Shown here piece after piece: positions 25,503-33,632 of a stretch of 64,000 bases of DNA. Origin of the DNA: Clostridiales bacterium (GTDB taxonomy: Bacteria; Bacillota; Clostridia; Clostridiales; Clostridiaceae); NCBI GenBank assembly GCA_012519845.1, contig JAAYPK010000073.1, positions 1 through 64,000 of the forward strand. The letters run 5' to 3'. Below the pieces are notes generated by a model. It made no database searches. It saw nothing but the letters and a program-made list of their open reading frames with translations, and had not been told where the DNA came from. The number at the start of each line of letters is the position of its first letter. Position 1 is the stretch's first letter. The position numbers and the translations under genes were made by a program.

Positions 25503-25530
25503 AAGAACTCTAGAAATAGAGTTCTTTTCC
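25503..25530 (+). terminator. Intrinsic terminator
   Basis: 10-bp stem AAGAACTCTA / TAGAGTTCTT with a GAAA loop and a T/C-rich tail. It separates the secreted protein gene from the convergent membrane protein gene. Confidence 0.75.
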
Positions 25531-25548
25531 TTTGCACTATTCTTGTTA

Positions 25549-26286
25549 TTAAGAGAAGGCTAATGTAAATAGGGAATTAAGGCTGTGAAAAATAAGGAAA
25601 ATGCCTACAATACCTATTAATGAAGTTGAAAGAATTTCAGAATATTTATTCATCTTATTTTTCATCAAAACATAAAATACATCAAATTTACTTCTACACT
25701 TTACATATAGGAAATATAAAATAATTAAAGGTAATGAGTAAATAATATTATATAGTATTAAAATAAGTACAACTACAAAAAAAGAAACTTTATAATTAAG
25801 TAATATTGCCAAAAAGGCGAAATAAGGCAGAGCAGTAGTTAGTTCCATAAAAGTAGATAATACCCCAATAAAAAAAAGTGATGTTGGATTAACTGATTTT
25901 ATTTTAAAAAAAGAATTATTAATATCCTCTTCAGGAGACATTCCTTTCAAAATAAAAATTTCATCTTTAAGTTTTTTAGTATGGTTTTTCACTATTAAGA
26001 AAAATCCTGACATTAATACCAACAAACCTAATATAAATTCACTAATATATATAATATTAGAATATTTATTTAAAATTGAAGCCATATATCTTTTAATAAA
26101 TTCTCCAGCACCTATATAAACAATTAATCCACCAGTAAAATTAGTTAATGCCATAGCAAATATATATGCAAATATGTGTTGTCTTTTCTTAACTAGTCCT
26201 TGAAGAAAGAATTGTTGTGCAATTCCAATAGGATTTAAACTATCTGTAGCACTTGTTGCAATCGTAAGTAATAATAATGATAACAT
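25549..26286 (-). CDS. GAP-family (LysE-like) membrane transporter under a ykkC-class riboswitch
   Basis: 245 residues with six hydrophobic segments. Two halves each begin with a membrane segment carrying an Asn-Pro (ATDSLNPIGIAQQFF and IKSVNPTSLFFIGVL), the inverted-duplicate plan of LysE/CcdA-type exporters; best fit is the GAP (sulfolipid-addressing-like) family. Start ATG at 26286 behind AGGAGGAT. The leader contains a ykkC-class aptamer and terminator, and the gene stands alone, so expression should depend on the ligand. Since guanidine-I riboswitches commonly control guanidine exporters and degradation genes, export of guanidine or a related compound is a plausible but untested role. 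Confidence 0.72.
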   Translation of the reverse strand: MLSLLLLTIATSATDSLNPIGIAQQFFLQGLVKKRQHIFAYIFAMALTNFTGGLIVYIGAGEFIKRYMASILNKYSNIIYISEFILGLLVLMSGFFLIVKNHTKKLKDEIFILKGMSPEEDINNSFFKIKSVNPTSLFFIGVLSTFMELTTALPYFAFLAILLNYKVSFFVVVLILILYNIIYSLPLIILYFLYVKCRSKFDVFYVLMKNKMNKYSEILSTSLIGIVGIFLIFHSLNSLFTLAFS

Positions 26287-26312
26287 TTATATATCCTCCT
26301 AAAAATAAAATA

Positions 26313-26350
26313 AAAAAAGCCCTAGAGATAACTATATCTCCCAGGCTTTT
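26313..26350 (-). terminator. Riboswitch expression-platform terminator
   Basis: On the minus strand AAAGCC..GGAGATA pairs with TATCTC..GGGCTTT and is followed by seven T. Its 5' arm overlaps the aptamer's conserved GCCTGGGAGA, so ligand binding should block terminator formation: an ON switch. Confidence 0.8.
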
Positions 26351-26432
26351 ATCCTTCCGTGAACACAGAAAATCTGTGGGCATACTCTTGGACCAGACCA
26401 TATTTATAAAATATGCGGAACCCTAGTATGCT
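26335..26432 (-). promoter_or_regulatory. ykkC-class riboswitch, guanidine-I-like
   Basis: Read on the minus strand, conserved blocks occur in the right order: CTAGGGTTCCGC, GGTCTGGTCCAAGAG, CACGGAAGGATAAAAGCC and TGGGAGA. P1 (GCATACT / AGTATGC), P2 (CATATTT / AAATATG) and the stem CACAGA / TCTGTG all pair. This closely resembles the B. subtilis ykkC leader. Subtype 1 (guanidine) fits best, but subtype-2 variants for ppGpp or PRPP share much of this core and cannot be ruled out by eye. Confidence 0.85.
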
Positions 26433-26492
26433 TTTATTTATAATATCAAATAATGTATAAAATGTATATATTATTTAAGAATTAATTTCATA

Positions 26493-26521
26493 TTGACATT
26501 TATACTAAATGATAATATGTT
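26493..26521 (+). promoter_or_regulatory. Promoter of the VOC gene
   Basis: Consensus TTGACA, 17-base spacer, weaker TATGTT, about 50 bases before the start at 26574. Divergent from the riboswitch gene. Confidence 0.5.
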
Positions 26522-26573
26522 TATCTATATTCAAATAAATAATAAAAAATATATACCAATTTGGAGGTAAAGT

Positions 26574-26954
26574 ATGATAAATAACATAGGCAAAGTTACA
26601 ATATATGTAAATAATCAAGAGGAGGCTAAAGACTTTTGGATTAATAAAATGAATTTTATTATAAAATTAGAACAACCAATGGGGCCTAATATGAAGTGGT
26701 TAGAAGTTGCCCCAAGTGAAGAATCCTTTACTACTTTTGTTATATATGAAAAAAGATTAATGTTAGCTCAAAATTCAAACGCCAATGTAGCACATCCTAA
26801 TATAATATTAAGTACTAACAATATAGATGCTACTTATGATCAAATGAAATCTAATGGAATTAATGTAGGTGAAATAATGAATATGCCTTATGGAAAAATG
26901 TTTAAGTTTCAAGATCAAGATAATAATGAGTATTTAGTGAGAGAAGATAAATAA
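26574..26954 (+). CDS. VOC-family protein (glyoxalase/bleomycin-resistance fold)
   Basis: 126 residues with one pair of beta-alpha-beta-beta-beta units: VTIYVNNQEEAKDFWINKMN at the start, PMGPNMKWLEVAP, and the closing GKMFKFQDQDNNEYLV. The expected metal-ligand positions are only partly conserved (Glu near the end), so metal-dependent activity is uncertain. TTGGAGGT ribosome site. Monocistronic; ligand unknown. Confidence 0.8.
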   Translation: MINNIGKVTIYVNNQEEAKDFWINKMNFIIKLEQPMGPNMKWLEVAPSEESFTTFVIYEKRLMLAQNSNANVAHPNIILSTNNIDATYDQMKSNGINVGEIMNMPYGKMFKFQDQDNNEYLVREDK

Positions 26955-27031
26955 TGAAAAACATATGATTTAATTTGGTTTGGTTTACGGTTATTATAAA
27001 TAAATACAAGAAATAGAAATAAATAAAGAAA

Positions 27032-27060
27032 TTGACATTAATGAATAAATATGATATGTT
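27032..27060 (+). promoter_or_regulatory. Possible promoter for the lipoprotein gene
   Basis: TTGACA, 17-base spacer, TATGTT, the same -10 variant as at 26516. It would give a leader of about 165 bases containing a weak GGATAT / ATATCC inverted repeat. The rest of the 26955-27232 gap shows nothing recognisable. Confidence 0.4.
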
Positions 27061-27232
27061 TTAATCAGGGGAATTATGTAAAGGATATCAATATTAATTT
27101 CTTTTATAGCTTTGGAATATCCCTATGACGTATATAAGAAATAGGAATTTTAATATGGGGTGATTTAAATTAATAAAGGGATGCAAATGTTGGAAGCCTA
27201 TTAAATTTTTAATGAAAGGGTTGAATCTAAAT

Positions 27233-27826
27233 ATGAAGAAGTTAATATCCATAGTAGTCATGAGTATTTGTTTACTATCTATTTTAACAGGTTGTGTTGG
27301 AAATAAAATTCAAAAGGAAAATTCAAGTGAAAGTAAAAAAATAGAATCCTTAGAAATTAACATGCCATATTCTTTAAGAATGCATATGTCTATGGTAATT
27401 AGAAGTCAAGATATAGAAGAGCAATATGGTAAGGCAGAATTAACACGTCAATTAGAATCAAAAAGCTATGAAATAAGAAATATAAATGATGGAAGTAAAT
27501 TAATTATTATATATGATAAAACTAGTGGGGCTGTAACTGATATGTGGCAATTAAAAAAGCTTCTTTCTTCTGAAAATTTCAAAGATATTTATGAAGGAAA
27601 ATCTTCATCAGAAGATATATTAAATATAGATCCATATACTAGTATTTCAGAAACTAGCGAAAATACTGCAATTAGTGAACATAGGCTAATTAATAATGAA
27701 GCAATAAATATAGAGTATATTAAGAAAGATGGCTTATGGATTGTAGAGAACATAAAAAAATTAACACCTGATCCATCAAACATTACAAATATTCTTACTC
27801 CAGAAGATTTAAAATTAATTAGTTAA
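27233..27826 (+). CDS. Lipoprotein of unknown function
   Basis: 197 residues. N-terminal KK, hydrophobic core and lipobox LTGC at about residue 22 predict a lipid-anchored protein on the outer face of the membrane. The mature part has two regions, one with helix-rich MHMSMVIRSQDIEEQYGK and one with a VEN-type beta end. I recognise no family. ATG 27233 is used because AAAGGG precedes it; an in-frame ATG at 27212 has no ribosome site. Confidence 0.65.
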   Translation: MKKLISIVVMSICLLSILTGCVGNKIQKENSSESKKIESLEINMPYSLRMHMSMVIRSQDIEEQYGKAELTRQLESKSYEIRNINDGSKLIIIYDKTSGAVTDMWQLKKLLSSENFKDIYEGKSSSEDILNIDPYTSISETSENTAISEHRLINNEAINIEYIKKDGLWIVENIKKLTPDPSNITNILTPEDLKLIS

Positions 27827-27847
27827 CTTTAATACTTAATTTGTATA

Positions 27848-27893
27848 TGCACACATCTTAGTAGATTTTCTTTTTCTACTAAGGGTGTGCATT
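27848..27893 (+). terminator. Intrinsic terminator between convergent genes
   Basis: Long stem GCACACaTCTTAGTAGA / TCTACTAAGGGTGTGC. T-rich on the plus side after the stem; it probably serves both converging genes. Confidence 0.7.
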
Positions 27894-27907
27894 TCCTAGT
27901 TGTGAGA

Positions 27908-28258
27908 TTAATTTATTAGTTCTAGAATTTCATCTTCACTCATAGAAGAATCACAACGAACTTCAACTTCTCCTTGTTTACTAACAATAAATCCAGGAAC
28001 AGTAATAATATTATATTTATCTCTAAAGGATTTAATTTCATTATCAGAAAAATCTTCAGTATCTATATAATAAATAGGAGTATTAATCTTATTAACTAAT
28101 GCATTTAGTTTTTTAGCAAATTTACGGCAAAATGGACATGTTGATCTACCAATATAAATAATAGTTGATCCTTCCTTAGAAATTAACTCATCTGCCTTTA
28201 TAGAAAGTATTTTTTTAAATAATTTCACATCTTCTTTATATGTATTTTCATTAAACAT
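27908..28258 (-). CDS. Thioredoxin-fold protein with CPFC motif
   Basis: About 116 residues. The active-site motif is RSTCPFCRKF, followed by a thioredoxin-like cis-Pro loop (IITVPGFIV) and a C-terminal helix. No signal peptide is seen, so probably a cytosolic thiol-disulfide protein, similar to small PedC/bacteriocin-accessory-type thioredoxins. ATG 28258 has AGGAGG upstream; the frame extends to 28348 but without a ribosome site. Monocistronic, convergent with the lipoprotein gene. Confidence 0.8.
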   Translation of the reverse strand: MFNENTYKEDVKLFKKILSIKADELISKEGSTIIYIGRSTCPFCRKFAKKLNALVNKINTPIYYIDTEDFSDNEIKSFRDKYNIITVPGFIVSKQGEVEVRCDSSMSEDEILELIN

Positions 28259-28394
28259 TTTAAAACCTCCTATTTCCTTAATGTTTATTATACTAAATAT
28301 AGCATATGTAAAAATTATATGCAAAAACAAAAAGCCTATAGATAGCATAAATTCCCTTGAAACTTAATGACAAGAGATACAATAAAAAAAAGTA

Positions 28395-28423
28395 TTGACA
28401 AAAAAAGTATAACTATATATAAT
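28395..28423 (+). promoter_or_regulatory. Consensus promoter of the sulfur operon
   Basis: Perfect TTGACA and TATAAT with a 17-base spacer, about 200 bases before metY. The transcript would begin near 28430 and carry the riboswitch-like leader. Confidence 0.8.
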
Positions 28424-28463
28424 AAAAACATATTAAATATATATGAATACTTTTGATTAACTA

Positions 28464-28575
28464 TTTTATCAAAAAAAGATGGAGGGACTGGCCTCTTGAT
28501 GTCTTGCAATCTGAATTATAGATTAATAATATTTAAAGGGCTAATTCCTGCAGAGAAAAATATAGGCAATTTACA
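28464..28575 (+). promoter_or_regulatory. SAM-I-like (S-box) riboswitch, divergent core
   Basis: Contains the S-box blocks GATGGAGGGACTGGCC and GCTAATTCCTGCAGAGA in the right order and distance. Between them the usual GATGAAACCCGGCAACC is replaced by GATGTCTTGCAATC, and the following AATCT / AGATT stem differs. The closing P1 helix is not obvious, nor is a terminator before the metY start. The position before a sulfur operon supports SAM sensing, but binding may be altered. Confidence 0.7.
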
Positions 28576-28626
28576 ACTAAAAACATACTATACATATATG
28601 TTAAGTTGAGTTAAGGGGGAATAGTA

Positions 28627-29934
28627 ATGAGCAAAGAAAATTATAATTTTGATACTAAGAGAATTCATTCAGGATATGACTCAGATAAACATCAACATTC
28701 AGTAAATGTACCAATTTATCAAACAGCAGCCTTTGATTTGGTGGATATAGATCGTGCAAGAAGGCTATGGACTGGTAGTGAAAGTGGTGGTATTTACTCA
28801 AGAGTAGGAAATCCTACAGTTGGTGTTTTAGAAGAAAGAATTAAGGAATTAGATGGAGGTTCAGCGGCAATTGGAGTTTCATCTGGAATGGCAGCAATTA
28901 CGTATACTATTTTACTTTTAGGCGAAAAGGGTGGAAATATTATTTCAGCATCTTCATTATATGGAGCAGCACAAGAATCATTAACTCATTTCTTTCCTAA
29001 ATTCAATATTACTACTAAGTTTGTAAAAAACAGAAATGATGTAAAGGAATATGAATCATTAATAGATGAAAACACAAGAGCAATTTATCTAGAATCCATT
29101 AGCAATCCTAATATTGAAGTTTATGATTTTGAAGCAATTGCAAAAGTTGCACATAAGCATAATGTACCAGTTGTTGTAGACAATACAATTGCTACGCCAT
29201 ATTTATTCCGCCCTTTTGACCATGGAGCTGATATTATTGTATATTCTGCAACAAAAGGTATATCTGGACATGGTAATACTATAGCAGGAATTATAGTAGA
29301 AAATGGTAAATTTCAATACACTAAAGAAAGATTTCCACAGTTTCATGAAAAGTCTTATAAATTGCGTGATTTGGAGGACAATCCAAGAACACCTTTAGAA
29401 GCAGCACCAAATGCACCAGTTATTACGGCATTAAGAACATTTTATTTAGAGTTTATTGGAGCAGAATTAAGCGCTTTTGATGCTTATTTAGTATTACAGG
29501 GACTTAGTACAATTTCAGAAAGATTATCAAAGCAAGTGGCAACAACTCAGAAATTAGTAAAATATTTAGAATCAAAAGAAGAAGTATTATGGGTTCGTTA
29601 TCCATATGCTAAGAATAGTCCTTATAAAGAACTGGCAGATAAATATTTTCCTAAAGGTCCTGGGGCAGTATTTTCCTTTGGTTTTGGAGGAACAAGGGAT
29701 CAGTTAAAAAAGTTTATTAGTGAGTTAAAAGTATTCTCTTATCATGTGAATATAGGAGATGTTCGTTCATTAATTGTAAATTCTCCAGAAACAACTCATG
29801 CAGAATTAAATCCTGATTTACATAAGTTAGCAGATATTCCTAGTGAGTTAGTTCGTATTTCAGTTGGGCTTGAAGATGCAGAAGATTTAATAAATGATTT
29901 AGAAACAGCATTTAATGCAACATTTAATAATTAG
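28627..29934 (+). CDS. metY: O-acetylhomoserine sulfhydrylase family PLP enzyme
   Basis: 435 residues of the Cys/Met-metabolism PLP family, longer MetY subgroup. Features: NVPIYQTAAF, the cofactor lysine in YSATKGISGHG, the metY-like insert around LRTFYLEFIGAELSAFDAYL, and NIGDVRSLIVNSPETTH near the C-terminus. It would make homocysteine from O-acetylhomoserine and sulfide; a gamma-lyase role acting on methionine cannot be excluded. AAGGGGGA ribosome site. First gene of a seven-gene operon behind a SAM-I-like leader, as expected for methionine supply. Confidence 0.85.
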   Translation: MSKENYNFDTKRIHSGYDSDKHQHSVNVPIYQTAAFDLVDIDRARRLWTGSESGGIYSRVGNPTVGVLEERIKELDGGSAAIGVSSGMAAITYTILLLGEKGGNIISASSLYGAAQESLTHFFPKFNITTKFVKNRNDVKEYESLIDENTRAIYLESISNPNIEVYDFEAIAKVAHKHNVPVVVDNTIATPYLFRPFDHGADIIVYSATKGISGHGNTIAGIIVENGKFQYTKERFPQFHEKSYKLRDLEDNPRTPLEAAPNAPVITALRTFYLEFIGAELSAFDAYLVLQGLSTISERLSKQVATTQKLVKYLESKEEVLWVRYPYAKNSPYKELADKYFPKGPGAVFSFGFGGTRDQLKKFISELKVFSYHVNIGDVRSLIVNSPETTHAELNPDLHKLADIPSELVRISVGLEDAEDLINDLETAFNATFNN

Positions 29935-29946
29935 GGGGTAGAACTT

Positions 29947-30753
29947 ATGGCAAAAGAATTTGAAGGAAAAACAATATTTATTACAGGGGCCGCCAAAGGG
30001 CAAGGAAGAGCTGTAGCTTTAGGATTTGCTAAAGAAGGTGCAAATATAATTGCTTTTGATTTAGGTGAAAAGATATCTTATCCAGCTTACAACAGATCTT
30101 CTAATGAAGATTTGGAAAAATTAAAGGATGATGTAACAAAGCTTGGAGCTAAGATTTTTATTTATGCAGGAGATGTTAGAAAAGCAGCAGATGTTAAAGA
30201 AGCGGTGGAACTTGGAGTTAAAGAATTTGGTGGCATTGATATTTTGTTTAGTAATGCTGGTATTGCAGCTTATGGAAAGTCTTATGAATTAGAGGAAGAA
30301 CAATGGGATGCAATGATTGAAATTAATCTTAAAGGTGGATGGCTTGTTTCGAAATATGTTATTCCTCATATGATTGAGAAAAAAAGTGGTGTGATTATTT
30401 ATAATTCTTCAATTGCAGGACTTAGAGGTATGAATCGTATGAGCCATTATGCAGCTTCTAAACATGGATTAATAGGATTAGCAAGATCTCAGGCTATTGA
30501 GTTAGCACCACATGGAATTAGAGTAATTACTATTCATCTTACTGGAGTTAATACTCCTATGAATGATGGTCTCGCAGCTATGGAAGGTACTACTCCAATA
30601 GAAATAGCTGAACGTTCAGCAGGAAATCTATTACCAGTGCCTTGGATTGAAACAGAAGATGTAGTGAATTCTGTTAAATTCTTAGCCAGTGAAAAAGCAA
30701 GATATATTACAGGAAGTCAATTTGTATTAGATGCAGGTTTACTAACTAGATAA
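29947..30753 (+). CDS. SDR-family oxidoreductase (carveol-dehydrogenase-like)
   Basis: 268 residues, classical short-chain dehydrogenase. Nucleotide-binding GAAKGQGRAVALGFA, NAGIAAYG, active-site Ser in YNSSIAG, and the YAASK motif (Tyr-x-x-x-Lys). The early segment FDLGEKISYPAYN..SSNEDL resembles SDRs annotated as mycofactocin-coupled. It follows metY by 12 bases. Substrate unknown; within a sulfur operon a hydroxy- or keto-acid derived from methionine or a methylthio compound is imaginable. Confidence 0.82.
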   Translation: MAKEFEGKTIFITGAAKGQGRAVALGFAKEGANIIAFDLGEKISYPAYNRSSNEDLEKLKDDVTKLGAKIFIYAGDVRKAADVKEAVELGVKEFGGIDILFSNAGIAAYGKSYELEEEQWDAMIEINLKGGWLVSKYVIPHMIEKKSGVIIYNSSIAGLRGMNRMSHYAASKHGLIGLARSQAIELAPHGIRVITIHLTGVNTPMNDGLAAMEGTTPIEIAERSAGNLLPVPWIETEDVVNSVKFLASEKARYITGSQFVLDAGLLTR

Positions 30754-30770
30754 ATAGGGGGAAATTAAAT

Positions 30771-31574
30771 ATGAAAAAAAGATTTTTATTTACAACTTTA
30801 ATATTAACACTTATAGCAGGGGTATTAAGTGGATGTGGAACCTCAGATGAATCAAGTAATAATGATACAACAGTTGTAAAGGTTGGGACAATGGGAACTT
30901 ATAGTCCATTTAGTTATGAAGGTGAAGATGGAAAATTAACTGGTTATGATTTAGAAGTTTTGAGAAAGGTGGAAGAAGTAGATCCATCATTAAAATTTGA
31001 ATTTATTGCAGGACCTTGGGATAGTTTATTTGTTGGTTTAGATTCTGACAAATTTCAAATGTTAGCTAATCAAATTACTAGTAATGATGAAAGAAAGCAA
31101 AAGTATTATTTAACTGATAATTCTTATTTTAACTGTGTATCTCAAATTATTGTTAAGAAAGGAACAACAGGAATCAATTCCTTAGAAGATTTAAAAGGTA
31201 AGAAGATTGGTCTTACTGTTGGTGATTCATTTACATTACTTGTAGAGAAATGGAATAAGGAACATGATAACATTTTGACAATTAATTATTATGAACAAGA
31301 CATTACTACAATTTTACAAGATATTGTTTCAGGAAGAATTGATGCTACTGTAAATGATCCTATTATGGCAGAAAGTAAGGCAAAAACACAAGGACTTGAT
31401 ATAGAGGCTGTTGGAGAAAGATTATCTTCTGATCCTACATATTTTATTTTTAAACAAGATGATGAAGGTAAAAAGCTTAAAGAAAAAATTGACGCTGCTT
31501 TAAGTAAATTAAAAGAGAATGGTGAATTATCAAAATTATCAAATGAATGGTTTGGTGTAGATTATACTAAATAA
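30771..31574 (+). CDS. Amino-acid ABC transporter substrate-binding lipoprotein (cystine type)
   Basis: 267 residues. Signal sequence with lipobox LSGC, then an SBP_bac_3 fold: VKVGTMGTYSPFSYEGEDGK, LTGYDLEVLRKV, QMLANQITSNDERKQKYY and LKGKKIGLTVGDSF. The pattern fits TcyA/TcyJ-like cystine binders, and the sulfur operon supports this, but methionine or another sulfur compound is possible. The permease and ATPase genes follow immediately. Confidence 0.85.
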   Translation: MKKRFLFTTLILTLIAGVLSGCGTSDESSNNDTTVVKVGTMGTYSPFSYEGEDGKLTGYDLEVLRKVEEVDPSLKFEFIAGPWDSLFVGLDSDKFQMLANQITSNDERKQKYYLTDNSYFNCVSQIIVKKGTTGINSLEDLKGKKIGLTVGDSFTLLVEKWNKEHDNILTINYYEQDITTILQDIVSGRIDATVNDPIMAESKAKTQGLDIEAVGERLSSDPTYFIFKQDDEGKKLKEKIDAALSKLKENGELSKLSNEWFGVDYTK

Positions 31575-31596
31575 CTTATAAAGATTGGAGAAGTAT

Positions 31597-32322
31597 ATGA
31601 ATAAGATATTTGATGTCCAATATATGATTGATGCTATTCCCTATATACTTAAAGGAATTCCTGTATCTTTAGCAATTGCCTTAGTGGCATTTGTATTTGG
31701 TATTTTATTAGGGTTCATTGGAGCAATTGCTAAAATATACAAAATCCCGGTATTAAGGCATATTGTAAGTTTATATGTATCATTTATTAGAGGAACACCA
31801 TTAATTGTACAGATTTTCTTAATTTATTACGGAATACCAATAGCATTACGAGTGTTAAATGAAACTTTTGGAACTAATATAGATGTATCGAAAATTCCAG
31901 CTATAATCTTTATGTTTGTGGCATTCTCTTTAAGCTCTGGAGCATATTTAACAGAAACTATTCGATCAGCCATTTTAGCAGTGGACAATGGCCAAATGGA
32001 AGCGGCTTATTCAGTAGGAATGAGTTCTAGTCAAGCTATGTTAAGAATTGTTATTCCACAAGCATTAAAAGTAGGTTTGCCAAACATTGCAAATCATTTT
32101 ATTGGAATGCTTAAGGATACTTCACTTGCATTTGCGGCATCTGTTACAGATATTATGGGACAAGCGAAGATAGTAGCAGGTCGTACTTCGAGATTTTTTG
32201 AGGCATATATAGTAGCAGCAATTGTGTATTGGATTATATGTATAATATTTGAGCGTTTAGTTGCGCTAATTGAGAAAAAAGTATGTAAAAATGAAAAGAA
32301 TGTAAAAGGTGAGACTGTATGA
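31597..32322 (+). CDS. Amino-acid ABC transporter permease
   Basis: About 241 residues, HisM-type permease with five or six membrane segments. The EAA loop reads QMEAAYSVGMSSSQAM..VIPQA, and FIRGTPLIVQIFLIYYG is the usual family signature. ATG 31597 follows GGAG; the frame could start 12 bases earlier at TTG, inside that ribosome site. Its stop overlaps the ATPase start by four bases (ATGA). Confidence 0.88.
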   Translation: MNKIFDVQYMIDAIPYILKGIPVSLAIALVAFVFGILLGFIGAIAKIYKIPVLRHIVSLYVSFIRGTPLIVQIFLIYYGIPIALRVLNETFGTNIDVSKIPAIIFMFVAFSLSSGAYLTETIRSAILAVDNGQMEAAYSVGMSSSQAMLRIVIPQALKVGLPNIANHFIGMLKDTSLAFAASVTDIMGQAKIVAGRTSRFFEAYIVAAIVYWIICIIFERLVALIEKKVCKNEKNVKGETV

Positions 32323-33071
32323 TAGAAGTAAGAAATATTCATAAATCATTTAATAATGTAGAAGTATTAAAAGGTATAAATCTTACAGTAGAAGATGGAC
32401 AGACAGTAGCATTAATAGGCTCAAGTGGTTCTGGAAAGTCCACATTACTAAGATGTATCAATTTATTAGAGACTCCAAGTGATGGGGAAATTGTAATTGG
32501 AGATTTTTCATTTCATGCTAAGGAAATTAATAAGTCAGTAAAGAAAGTGGCAAGAAGAAAAACAGCAATGGTCTTTCAAGGATTTCATTTATTTGAGAAT
32601 AAAACTTCACTAGAAAATGTAACGGAAGCCTTAAAAGTTGTACAAAAAATACCGAAGAAAGAAGCTGATGAAATTGGAAAGGCATATCTTAATAAGGTTG
32701 GTATGCTTGAGAAGAAAGACTATTATCCGGTAGCTTTATCAGGTGGACAAAGACAAAGAGTAGCCATAGCAAGAGCACTGGCTCTAAAACCTAAAATAAT
32801 TTTGTTTGATGAACCAACATCAGCTTTAGATCCTGAATTAGTGCAGGAAGTATTAAATGTTATAAAAAAAGTGTCAGAAGAAAAGGTTACTATGTTGATA
32901 GTAACCCATGAAATGGATTTTGCTAGAGAAGTTGCTGATAAAATAGCATTTATGGATGCAGGACAAATAGTGGAGGTTGCACCTTCAAAAGAATTTTTTA
33001 CAAATCCACAAAATGAAAGAACAAAACAATTTATAGCTAGATATATGCAAAGATTTAGCTATTCAATATAA
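32319..33071 (+). CDS. Amino-acid ABC transporter ATP-binding protein
   Basis: 250 residues. Walker A GSSGSGKST, Q-loop VFQGFHLF, signature [14 protein letters not shown], Walker B IILFDEPTSALDPE, H-loop VTHEM. This is the GlnQ/HisP class that pairs with HisM permeases. Translationally coupled to the permease. Energises the cystine-type importer. Confidence 0.92.
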   Translation: MIEVRNIHKSFNNVEVLKGINLTVEDGQTVALIGSSGSGKSTLLRCINLLETPSDGEIVIGDFSFHAKEINKSVKKVARRKTAMVFQGFHLFENKTSLENVTEALKVVQKIPKKEADEIGKAYLNKVGMLEKKDYYPVALSGGQRQRVAIARALALKPKIILFDEPTSALDPELVQEVLNVIKKVSEEKVTMLIVTHEMDFAREVADKIAFMDAGQIVEVAPSKEFFTNPQNERTKQFIARYMQRFSYSI

Positions 33072-33084
33072 GGAGGAATTAATT

Positions 33085-33609
33085 ATGGCATATATATCAT
33101 TAGTAGATTATAATAGTGCATCAGAAGAAGTTAAAAAGGAAATTGATTATCAAATAAAGGAACATGGAAGAATAACTAATATGAAATTAACATTATTACA
33201 TTCTTTACCAGCATACCATGCATTAATGGAGTGGTTTCCTTTAGAAAAAACAGTTGAAAAGTTTTTAGGAGAAAGAGCAGTTAACTTTTTCTGCTATGCA
33301 ATATCTACTGAAAATGACTGCTTGATTTGTGGAAGGTTTTTCAAAAAAATATTAGATGATCTTAATATTGATTTTGAACATTTTGATTTTACAGAAGAGG
33401 AAAAAATATTAATTGATTATGGACGTGCTATTGTAAAAGATGCAAATAATGTACCAGCAGAAATTTTTGAAAAGTTAAAAGCACATTGGAATGAAGAGCA
33501 AATAGTGGCAATTACAGCCTTTGCAACAATTATGATTGCTACAAATTTAATAAATAAAACACTTGATGTAGAACTAGATGATTATTTAGTACCTTATACA
33601 AATAGATAA
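33085..33609 (+). CDS. Carboxymuconolactone decarboxylase/AhpD-like protein
   Basis: 174 residues, all-helical CMD fold. A CxxC pair is present (DCLICGRFF) after STEN, as in AhpD-type disulfide reductases, but the His of the AhpD motif is replaced by Phe. It may act as a thiol-dependent peroxidase-like or disulfide-handling protein. AAGGAGG ribosome site. Sits between the importer and the serine-dehydratase-like gene, so a role in reducing or sensing imported disulfides is plausible. Confidence 0.75.
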   Translation: MAYISLVDYNSASEEVKKEIDYQIKEHGRITNMKLTLLHSLPAYHALMEWFPLEKTVEKFLGERAVNFFCYAISTENDCLICGRFFKKILDDLNIDFEHFDFTEEEKILIDYGRAIVKDANNVPAEIFEKLKAHWNEEQIVAITAFATIMIATNLINKTLDVELDDYLVPYTNR

Positions 33610-33632
33610 TATATTTGAAGAAGGGATTTACT

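Noticed and set aside
28464..28575. T-box leader upstream of metY
   Set aside because: No T-box sequence or tRNA-specifier layout is seen; the S-box blocks explain the conservation better.
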